The notes under the pieces: model-generated
The model's input: the letters and a program-made list of their open reading frames with translations, nothing else
What the model was told of the DNA's origin: nothing
Database searches by the model: none
DNA from: Campylobacteraceae bacterium
Lineage (GTDB): Bacteria > Campylobacterota > Campylobacteria > Campylobacterales > Campylobacteraceae
Assembly (NCBI GenBank): GCA_031290675.1
Contig: JAITNC010000133.1
Location: 1-8,139 of the forward strand
Direction of reading: 5' to 3'
DNA: 8,139 nucleotides
Shown here: in pieces, positions 1 to 5,434 of the stretch
How the letters are laid out: every line of letters starts with the position of its first letter
How positions within the stretch are numbered: position 1 is the first letter of the stretch
Made by a program: the position numbers and the translations under genes

Positions 1-413
1 AAATAAATTGCTCAAATTTATCTACCGACCTAAGCCCAATTTTTATTTGGTCGCTTGTTTAGATTTCAAAGATTGACATTGACAAAAATATGTTTCTAAA
101 GAACGCTAACACTCATAAACGTATGAGGGTTAAAAGCCTTGCTTGTGGTTTGAAAGAGGCGATAAAGCCGCTTTCCTGTTTCAAACAAGGACGAAATTAT
201 ATAGTTATGATGCTTAAGGGGAGCTGATTATTTAGAGGGTTTGAGAAATATTTTTTGAGTTCACGAACCACGTCCACAACAATGTAATTACTACCACACG
301 TATCTAAATAAATCATTACTGAGTGTGTAAATTTTTGGTAAAAATGGGGTCAAATTTCTCAAAATAATACTTTTGCGGCAAATCATAAAGACCACCGCAA
401 AAATCGCTCAAAA
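1..413. other. Non-coding region with several hairpins
   Basis: I find no convincing gene in this stretch on either strand. It holds three structures. A hairpin at 107-132 pairs TAAC-x-CTCATA with TATGAG-x-GTTA around an AACG loop. A second structure at about 144-186 pairs GTTTGAAA with TTTCAAAC and encloses a smaller stem, GGC-GATAAA-GCC. A GC-cored stem at 371-402 is listed separately as a probable terminator. A weaker CGACC/GGTCG stem lies at 26-53. The two strong hairpins sit close together, as they would in a small structured RNA or a leader of a gene left of the window. I recognise no known RNA family: no tRNA, tmRNA, RNase P or CRISPR repeat signature is visible. Confidence 0.5.
371..402 (-). 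terminator. Probable terminator after the binding-protein gene
   Basis: An 8-base perfect stem, TTTTGCGG (371-378) with CCGCAAAA (395-402), begins 11 bases past the stop codon of the NLPA-type gene. On the minus strand the loop can pair further: GGTC with GATT, using G-U pairs, leaves a TTTAT loop. The tail after the stem on the minus strand (GTATTATTTT) is T-rich but not a clean T-run. Position and stem strength favour a terminator for the two-gene operon. It could also work in the other direction for a gene outside the window. Confidence 0.45.
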
Positions 414-1304
414 TCAGTTTGCTGAAACAGCAGTAAGTACTCCCGCGACCAACGGGTCGTCTGTAGTCTTGAGATATTGCTCAAGGCGAGGGTCGGAAAA
501 CGCTTGAATCAATTTTTTGATATTTGGGTCATTTAGATATTTTGTTCCGATTACTAAGCGGCAAGCGAAAGTTCTCGGAGCTTCAGGAAATAAAAGTCCT
601 TTGCTTCTCGGAACTTTTCCGGCGTCAAAATTTGAAATATAGCCTATGGAAACATCAACCGAGTCCAAAATGCGAGGCAGCGTTTCTAACTCAAACTCTT
701 TAAATTTAAACTCGTGAGGGTTTTGCGTGATATCTTTCAGTTTGGCTGTTCTTGTTTCTATCTCTTTATTTAACTCCAACAATCCGGCTCTCTGCAAAAG
801 CCAAAGAGCTTGTCCTTGATTTGCGCCGTCAGCAGGCAATGCGACCAGTGCGCCGTTTGGAATCTCATCTATGCTTGCGTATTTATCCGAATACAAACCA
901 AATCCCCACTGAAATACCTCAACAGTAGGCGTCAGCTCAAAACCTGTTGCTTCTATGACCTGTTTTAGCCACCATTGGTGTTGATAGATAGACGCCGCAA
1001 ATCTTCCCTCAGCTACGGCGAGGTCTGCTTGTGTGCCATCAGTCAAAGGCACGCCCTCAAGCTTTATGCCAAAATCGGGAGCGATGTGTTCATCTATAAA
1101 TTTGATAATCTTCTCCTCACCCGCATAAGATGGCGAATAATGCACTTTTAGAGTTGTTCCAAAAGTCACAACATTTGAGGCGTTTCTTTGCACGATATAG
1201 AAAGCCGCTACTGCTACAAGCGCGATGAGGACGATAGCTATGACTATACTCAACGCTTTGCTCTTTTTTTTGATTTCAAACCTGTTTGTTTGTTTCTCTG
1301 ACAT
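414..1304 (-). CDS. NLPA/MetQ-like substrate-binding protein, membrane-anchored
   Basis: This is a 296-residue periplasmic solute-binding protein of the NLPA (MetQ) family, which normally delivers substrate to an ABC importer. Residues 17-37 form one hydrophobic segment after a lysine-rich start. No lipobox cysteine follows it, so the protein appears tethered by an uncleaved helix rather than by lipid. Family landmarks are LKVHYSP (52-58), the YQH motif (107-109, usually FQH), IDEIPNGALVALP (145-157), NQGQALWLLQRAGLL (162-176), LKDITQNP (189-196) and ELETLPRILDSVDV (205-218). MetQ proteins usually have Arg in the box that here reads NQGQAL (Gln165), and the usual NGNYA is here SNFDAG (224-229), so the ligand is probably not methionine. 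The start is set by AAGGGG six bases before the ATG. The gene lies 25 bases after the monooxygenase gene, suggesting co-transcription. No permease or ATPase gene is in the window. Confidence 0.82.
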   Translation of the reverse strand: MSEKQTNRFEIKKKSKALSIVIAIVLIALVAVAAFYIVQRNASNVVTFGTTLKVHYSPSYAGEEKIIKFIDEHIAPDFGIKLEGVPLTDGTQADLAVAEGRFAASIYQHQWWLKQVIEATGFELTPTVEVFQWGFGLYSDKYASIDEIPNGALVALPADGANQGQALWLLQRAGLLELNKEIETRTAKLKDITQNPHEFKFKEFELETLPRILDSVDVSIGYISNFDAGKVPRSKGLLFPEAPRTFACRLVIGTKYLNDPNIKKLIQAFSDPRLEQYLKTTDDPLVAGVLTAVSAN

Positions 1305-1329
1305 CTAATTCCCCTTATTTTTTTATCAG

Positions 1330-2730
1330 TTATTTTTTGGCGGCTTCTTCACGCTTGACTTTCTCTATATCACGGTAACCTGCCGCAGGGTGCGTACTTG
1401 GCAGATATTTGCGTCCAAAGAGTTTTTCACGCAAAGTACCGTCTTTATAAGACGTAGGATAGACCCCTCTTTTTTGAAGTTCCGGCACGAGATGTTTGAT
1501 AACATCTTCCCAAGTTTCGTGCGAGACAGCATAGGCGACGTTAAATCCATCAACATCTGTCTCGGCTACCCAAGCTTGCAAAGCATCTGCTACAGTAGTC
1601 GCCGAACCCACAAAAACAGGTCCCGGTCCGCCGATACCTACCCAATTTATCACATCTTCAACAGTCCACTCTTTTTCTGTTCCGTGAGTGAGATAATCAA
1701 CAAACGTTGAGCCTGCGCCGAGGTCAATATTTTTGGTCAAATCTGTAGGTTTGAACTGGCTAAAATCAACTCCCGTCCAGCCTGAGAGAAGAGCCAACGC
1801 GCCTTCGCGTGAAATATATTGCTGATAGTCTTTATATTTGGCTTGCGCTTTTTCGTCGCTCTCGTCTACTATGATAGTTATGATGTTAAATACAAGCACA
1901 TCGTAAGGGTCTCGTCCTGCCTCTTTTGCTAAAGAGCGAATATTTGATACGATTTGCTTTATGCCTGACGCCTCAGGACCCGAAATAAACGCAGCTTCAG
2001 CGTGTTGGGCGGCAAATTTTTGACCGCGCGGTGAAATACCCGCTTGAAACAAAATAGGCGTGCGCTGTGGAGAAGGCTCACCCAAATGTATGCCCGGAAC
2101 AGTGAAATATTTGCCTTTATGTCCGATTTCGTGAACTTTGTCAGGGTCGGTAAATACGCCGCTCACACGGTCGCGTTTCACAGCGTCCTCTTCCCAAGAA
2201 CCCTCAAGCAGCTTGTATATGACACGTACATATTCGTCCGCTATCTCGTAACGCTCATCGTGGTCGCCGAGATTGTTCCAGCCGATATTGTGCGCGCCGC
2301 TGTCAAGATAAGATGTTACTATGTTCCACCCAACACGGCCATTTGTATAATGGTCTGCCGACGTCAAACGACGGGCAAACGGATAAGGGTGTTCAAAAGA
2401 TGTTGAGGCCGTTACGCCTATGCCTATGTGTTTTGTAGCTTGAGCGATAGGACCCGCCAGCTGCAAAGGGTCATTGACCGGAATCTGCGCCCCGCTTCTG
2501 ATAGCTGCACGGGCGTTACCATCGTAAATATCATAATACCCTATAACATCAGCGATGAAAAATGCGGTAAAAAAGCCTTTTTCCAGCTTTTGTGCCAATT
2601 CTGTCCAATAATTGAGGTCTTTATACTGCCAAGAACGGTCACGTGGGTGACGCCAAAGACCCGGAGATTGATGCCCAACGCAATTCATCTCAAAAGCGTT
2701 AAATACAAATTTTTTGTTTTTATTGCTCAT
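1330..2730 (-). CDS. NtaA/SnaA/DszA-family FMN-dependent monooxygenase
   Basis: This 466-residue protein belongs to the bacterial luciferase-like (TIM-barrel) flavin monooxygenases, in the nitrilotriacetate / dibenzothiophene-sulfone / dimethylsulfide subgroup. These cytosolic enzymes use reduced FMN from a separate reductase and oxygen to cleave C-N or C-S bonds. Visible signatures are NAFEMNCVGHQSPGLWRHP (11-29), FFIADVIGYYD (57-67), the strongly conserved GRVGWNIVTS (131-140), the flavin-binding region around FQAGISPRGQKFAAQHAE (228-245) and DGFNV (394-398). Length is typical and the frame is intact. I place the start at 2730, because AAGGAG lies seven bases upstream of that ATG; an in-frame TTG at 2745 would run through this site. 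The adjacent NLPA-type binding protein suggests the substrate is imported, perhaps an organosulfur compound used as a sulfur source. The exact substrate cannot be read from sequence, and no flavin reductase gene is present here. Confidence 0.9.
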   Translation of the reverse strand: MSNKNKKFVFNAFEMNCVGHQSPGLWRHPRDRSWQYKDLNYWTELAQKLEKGFFTAFFIADVIGYYDIYDGNARAAIRSGAQIPVNDPLQLAGPIAQATKHIGIGVTASTSFEHPYPFARRLTSADHYTNGRVGWNIVTSYLDSGAHNIGWNNLGDHDERYEIADEYVRVIYKLLEGSWEEDAVKRDRVSGVFTDPDKVHEIGHKGKYFTVPGIHLGEPSPQRTPILFQAGISPRGQKFAAQHAEAAFISGPEASGIKQIVSNIRSLAKEAGRDPYDVLVFNIITIIVDESDEKAQAKYKDYQQYISREGALALLSGWTGVDFSQFKPTDLTKNIDLGAGSTFVDYLTHGTEKEWTVEDVINWVGIGGPGPVFVGSATTVADALQAWVAETDVDGFNVAYAVSHETWEDVIKHLVPELQKRGVYPTSYKDGTLREKLFGRKYLPSTHPAAGYRDIEKVKREEAAKK

Positions 2731-2797
2731 AATGTACTCCTTCAAGCGATTTGCCCGAAACCGCCGCCAAATGTAGAGTGGTAATTTTCATACTCAT
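2720..2797 (-). CDS. Possible 25-residue leader peptide upstream of the monooxygenase
   Basis: A short frame reads MSMKITTLHLAAVSGKSLEG followed by VHYEQ and a TAA stop. It begins with ATG six bases after a strong ribosome binding site (GAGGAG, 2803-2808), which is as good as any in the window. Its last codons contain the ribosome binding site and start of the monooxygenase in another frame, and the two frames overlap by 11 bases (2720-2730). This layout would permit translational coupling or a leader-type control of the operon. The peptide has no cysteine or run of one amino acid, so it is not a classic attenuator peptide. A second ATG lies at codon 3. The alternative is that the frame is open by chance; the strong upstream site argues against that. 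Confidence 0.4.
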   Translation of the reverse strand: MSMKITTLHLAAVSGKSLEGVHYEQ

Positions 2798-2940
2798 ACT
2801 CTCTCCTCAATATGTAAATTTTAGTTGGGTTTTTCTAACCATATATATCCTCAACCAATACGAGATATTAATATTATTTTACTTAATACCATATTAACTT
2901 TATAGATTTAGTTAAGATTGGATATTAATACGGTAAACTT
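2798..2940 (-). promoter_or_regulatory. AT-rich control region of the monooxygenase operon
   Basis: This strip between the repeat element and the small leader frame should hold the operon promoter. It is very AT-rich and carries the exact 10-mer GATATTAATA twice on the plus strand (2864-2873 and 2921-2930), 57 bases apart. It also has a TTAACT/AGTTAA inverted pair around 2895-2917. Several -10-like hexamers occur, such as TATAAA and TATATA on the minus strand. None has a convincing -35 or TGn extension, so I do not choose a start site. The repeated 10-mers could be regulator sites, for example for a LysR-type sulfur regulator, but that is inference from spacing and palindromic character only. 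Confidence 0.4.
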
Positions 2941-2988
2941 TAGCTTGCTGTATTATGCTTATTGCTATCCTGCCGCCTCCTCCCCATT

Positions 2989-3045
2989 GTCATGCTGAGT
3001 GAAGCGCCAGCGAAACGAATGTATCTGTGTTTATTTCGTGTGTCC
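2989..3045 (+). repeat. Arm A, left copy of outer inverted repeat
   Basis: The arm begins GTCATGC and ends GTATCTGTGTTTATTTCGTG followed by TGTCC. It matches the reverse complement of 3225-3270 at both ends. The middle (about 2996-3020) differs in length and sequence, so the copies have diverged mainly in the centre. Confidence 0.65.
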
Positions 3046-3058
3046 CCACCCCTCCTCA

Positions 3059-3095
3059 CCGTCATTGCGAGCCTGTGACTGCGGCGTGGCAATCC
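3059..3095 (+). repeat. Arm B, left copy of inner inverted repeat
   Basis: The 37-base unit is CCGTCATTGCGAG, a 13-base variable centre, then CGTGGCAATCC. Both ends match the opposite copy at 3184-3219 exactly. The unit itself is an imperfect palindrome (ATTGC...GCAAT). Confidence 0.75.
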
Positions 3096-3183
3096 ACTTG
3101 TCTTTTACTCAAAATAACTGAAATAATATTATTTTTATAGCTACTTATTTATATAATATTTATTTTTAGTGTCATTATCATAT

Positions 3184-3219
3184 GGATTGCCACGTTCGCA
3201 AGCTCACTCGCAATGACGG
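3184..3219 (-). repeat. Arm B', right copy of inner inverted repeat
   Basis: Read on the minus strand it is CCGTCATTGCGAG, a 12-base centre, then CGTGGCAATCC. The 13 and 11 outer bases are identical to the left copy, and only the centre differs. The 88-base AT-rich spacer between the copies (3096-3183) has no gene. Confidence 0.75.
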
Positions 3220-3224
3220 TATTA

Positions 3225-3270
3225 GGACACGAACAAAACACAGATGCTCACGCCTTCGTTCACGCATGAC
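3225..3270 (-). repeat. Arm A', right copy of outer inverted repeat
   Basis: Read on the minus strand it starts GTCATGC and ends GCATCTGTGTTTTGTTCGTG followed by TCC. Against the left copy the last 23 bases match apart from a few changes and a 2-base length difference. The copy is shorter in the middle. Confidence 0.65.
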
Positions 3271-3319
3271 ACAGTAGGGGCTTCGCCGATTGTCTGACAC
3301 AAGAGAGCGTGTTAGCAAG

Positions 3320-4699
3320 CTACTTTTTTATATTTTGCGTAATACTATAATACTTCGCTATAACATCAAGGGATTTTTTGAGTCTGTTTAGCAGTTTTGA
3401 GGTTACTATCAACTCCTCGCTTGTCTGTATGGCGATATCCTCCGAGAGGTTAATCTCAGAGATGATTTTTTGCTTCTCCTCATCGCTGATATCCAAAGTT
3501 TCAAGGCTTTTGACGACATCGCTTGTGATTTTCGTTATCTCGTTGGTGATATTGTCGCTAAGCTCCATAACTCTGTTTGAGCTGTGTTCAAAAACGCCCA
3601 TATTTTCAATAAACTGAGAGATATTTTTTGAGATTTCGCTAAGCTCGTTTTCGCCCGTAACTGTGATGATTTCGTTGAATTTATCTTTGTCCAAACCAAG
3701 ACTTTTTTGTGCGTTCAACAACTCTTTGCTTTTATAAATAAACTCGTCAAATGTAACTTTGATTCTCACAAGAATGATGACCGAGTAAAGCCCTAAAAGG
3801 AACAAAATGATAGCCGCCACGAGCTGCACATAAAATAGGATAGTCCTCGTCCCCGTGGAGTCCACTTCGTACATATTTACCACGCTCTCTATCTGCTCTA
3901 AAAGCTCCGAATTATTTATCGTGATTTTATTTAACGAATCAACGACAGTTCGCTGATTTGCCAAAACACCGTTGGCGTGGCGGGAGTATTCAAGCCAAAA
4001 TTGGTAATTTTTCTCTATCTCCTCATAAAGTTTCGGATAAGCTTTGTACTTATTGTCTATGTGAAACCTCAAAATAGTTTCATTGTAGAGGTTGTAAGAG
4101 TCGTCAAAATCTTTATAAGACTGCGTGTCCCATTTGTTTGTGTACCTCATCAAGTGGTACGCCATACTCTGTGTGAGCATTCGTTGTCTACCCGAATCGT
4201 CCACATCTTGACCGCTAAGTCCGTGCCCTACCATAGATTTGACGACGTTGTCCGAGAGGGCGAGCATTTGGCGGTTGTTGTCGTCTAAAAACGCCTTATT
4301 GTCGTTCAACGCCATCATAGCGCCGCGAAAAACCATAACATTTTGTCTGAAAATAAGCCATTTTTGGTTTATGGTTTCAAGTTGGCGTATGATTTGCTCG
4401 TCGTCGTTTGGCTTTGATGAGTGCCCTTTGTCGCCGTGGATAAGTATATCAAGCCCTTTTTGAAATTCGTTTACCGCGCGGTCAAGCTCTTCAAAATCCA
4501 CCTTGTCCTGTGAGTTCAACAAAAAAACCTCTTTTGAGATTTTTTGCGAGAGCATTCTCTCACGTCCGGCGATATTGACGACAAAACCGTCCATGATGCC
4601 TTTTTGGTTGATGAGTATGGTTGAGAGCAAAAATGAGCTTACGCAAATGATGATTATGCTGCCCATGCTGACAAGCTTTTTTACTATTCTCTGTTTCAC
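3320..4699 (-). CDS. Membrane sensor with NarX/PilJ-type domain, no output domain
   Basis: This 459-residue inner-membrane protein has a basic start (KQRIVKK), a first membrane helix (about 12-30), a helical periplasmic region (31-284), a second helix (about 285-311), a HAMP-like stretch with GENELSEISKNISQF (349-363), and a C-terminal helical tail (about 370-455). The periplasmic part has two boxes of the PilJ/NarX type: NIAGRERMLSQKI (42-54) and SGRQRMLTQSMA (169-180). In NarX and PilJ-type receptors the equivalent box contacts nitrate or nitrite, so an anion-sensing role is plausible. No histidine kinase, methyl-accepting hairpin, GGDEF or HTH domain follows. The start is GTG, with AAAGG upstream. 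It lies 13 bases after the Crp/Fnr gene and is probably co-transcribed and functionally paired with it. Its TAG stop falls inside the end of the adjacent repeat element. Confidence 0.8.
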   Translation of the reverse strand: MKQRIVKKLVSMGSIIIICVSSFLLSTILINQKGIMDGFVVNIAGRERMLSQKISKEVFLLNSQDKVDFEELDRAVNEFQKGLDILIHGDKGHSSKPNDDEQIIRQLETINQKWLIFRQNVMVFRGAMMALNDNKAFLDDNNRQMLALSDNVVKSMVGHGLSGQDVDDSGRQRMLTQSMAYHLMRYTNKWDTQSYKDFDDSYNLYNETILRFHIDNKYKAYPKLYEEIEKNYQFWLEYSRHANGVLANQRTVVDSLNKITINNSELLEQIESVVNMYEVDSTGTRTILFYVQLVAAIILFLLGLYSVIILVRIKVTFDEFIYKSKELLNAQKSLGLDKDKFNEIITVTGENELSEISKNISQFIENMGVFEHSSNRVMELSDNITNEITKITSDVVKSLETLDISDEEKQKIISEINLSEDIAIQTSEELIVTSKLLNRLKKSLDVIAKYYSITQNIKK

Positions 4700-4712
4700 T
4701 TAACGCCTTTCA

Positions 4713-5357
4713 TCACGTAAAGATAGCGGTTAATTTATCGTGTTTTTTGATGATAACATCGCCATCTGCGGAAGTTTCTATGATATTTTCACGCTTCAAC
4801 TTCGTCAAAATCCTTGATAGTGTTTCTGGCTGGATATTTAGCATATAAGCGACATCTTGCTTTCGCAGGGCGTTGAACTCGTCTATAAAATTTATCAGCA
4901 TATACGCTACCTTCGCCGTCCCGTCGTAAACCATCTCACGGCTTATGACATACTTCAAAACCTCTACTTTTTTGGACATCTCCTCATAAAAAAACACCGA
5001 TACTGCGTGGGATTTTTTGATAAGTTCCTGCAAAGGCTCAAGGTTGATGCACAAGATGAGCGAGTCTTCCATACATTCGGTATTTGAGAAATAAACAGAT
5101 GTGCCGGAAAAATTAAATGTCGTGATAAGCTCGCTGCCTTTCACCGTGTATAAAAAAACTTCATTGTCAAATCTATTTATCTTATATATTTTAATAAAAC
5201 CTTCAAGGAGAAAATATACTTTTTCTATGTTGTCATTTTCGTAATTGACAATCTCTCCTGCGTTGAATTTTTTCATTTTTGATATTTGGGCAAGTTCGCT
5301 TATGTCCTCTTGCCCTAGTTTCTGGAAAATTTTGATATCTTTTAACTCTTTAAACAC
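4713..5357 (-). CDS. Crp/Fnr-family transcriptional regulator
   Basis: This 214-residue DNA-binding protein has the Crp/Fnr layout: a cyclic-nucleotide-type beta-roll (about 8-115, including NAGEIVNYE at 32-40 and YFLLEGFIKIYK at 48-59), a dimerisation helix (about 117-140) and a winged helix-turn-helix (about 144-205). The recognition region is QDVAYMLNIQPETLSRILTK (167-186), with the family's ETLSR core. Its only cysteines (95 and 103) lie in the beta-roll; the N-terminal cluster of oxygen-sensing FNR is absent, so a [4Fe-4S] sensor is unlikely. The conserved cAMP-binding Arg-Ser-Thr pattern is also not evident. The start is GTG with an in-frame TAA directly before it, so translation cannot start further upstream; no strong ribosome binding site is visible. 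The downstream membrane sensor suggests the two control respiration of nitrate or response to nitrite or nitric oxide. The target genes are unknown. Confidence 0.9.
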   Translation of the reverse strand: MFKELKDIKIFQKLGQEDISELAQISKMKKFNAGEIVNYENDNIEKVYFLLEGFIKIYKINRFDNEVFLYTVKGSELITTFNFSGTSVYFSNTECMEDSLILCINLEPLQELIKKSHAVSVFFYEEMSKKVEVLKYVISREMVYDGTAKVAYMLINFIDEFNALRKQDVAYMLNIQPETLSRILTKLKRENIIETSADGDVIIKKHDKLTAIFT

Positions 5358-5388
5358 TTATTTTTCGCTTTTAAATTGAATAAAATAT

Positions 5389-5397
5389 ATTGTAGCA
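5389..5397 (-). promoter_or_regulatory. Extended -10 promoter for the regulator and sensor genes
   Basis: On the minus strand the sequence TGCTACAAT fits the extended -10 pattern TGnTAnAAT. It lies in an AT-rich 77-base gap, about 32 bases before the GTG of the Crp/Fnr gene. No -35 hexamer is clear, which is usual for Campylobacterota sigma-70 promoters. It would let the regulator pair be expressed apart from the upstream synthetase genes. No FNR-type TTGAT-N4-ATCAA box is visible. Confidence 0.5.
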
Positions 5398-5434
5398 AAA
5401 TTAGTATTTACGATTAAGGACATAAGCAAATTTT

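Larger units (their letters stand above)
2941..3322. repeat. Nested inverted-repeat element, MITE-like or REP-like
   Basis: The block is framed by a perfect 9-base inverted repeat, TAGCTTGCT (2941-2949) and AGCAAGCTA (3314-3322). Inside it, two different imperfect repeats are each present in opposite orientations in the order A, B, AT-rich spacer, B', A'. No open frame of useful size is present, so it cannot encode its own transposase. A CTT triplet directly flanks both ends (2938-2940 and 3323-3325); this could be a 3-base target duplication but may be chance. The right end overlaps the TAG stop of the sensor gene. The core sequences resemble intergenic repeats seen in many bacterial genomes (GTCATTGCGAG...GGCAATCC and GTCATGC...GCATCTG types). 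As RNA the arms would fold into a long stem and could end transcription of the sensor gene. Confidence 0.65.

Noticed and set aside
140..190. GTTTGAAA...TTTCAAAC considered as a CRISPR repeat
   Set aside because: Only one inverted pair is present; there are no regularly spaced direct repeats or spacers.
197..316. 39-codon minus-strand frame starting MIYLDTC
   Set aside because: The start resembles some real protein N-termini (MIYLDT), but there is no ribosome binding site, the frame is short, and no family pattern follows. At best it is a gene remnant.
2731..2745. Upstream TTG start for the monooxygenase
   Set aside because: It would place the strong AAGGAG ribosome binding site inside the coding region; the ATG at 2730 has ideal spacing from that site.
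2044..2784. Plus-strand frames of about 120 codons opposite the monooxygenase
   Set aside because: They lie antisense to an intact, clearly conserved gene, have no domain pattern and no ribosome binding site.
2993..3079. 28-codon plus-strand frame inside the repeat block
   Set aside because: It falls entirely in repeat arms A and B, lacks a ribosome binding site and would change with each repeat copy.
3320..4699. Sensor protein considered as a chemoreceptor
   Set aside because: The C-terminal region lacks the conserved methyl-accepting hairpin tip and is too short for a signalling domain.
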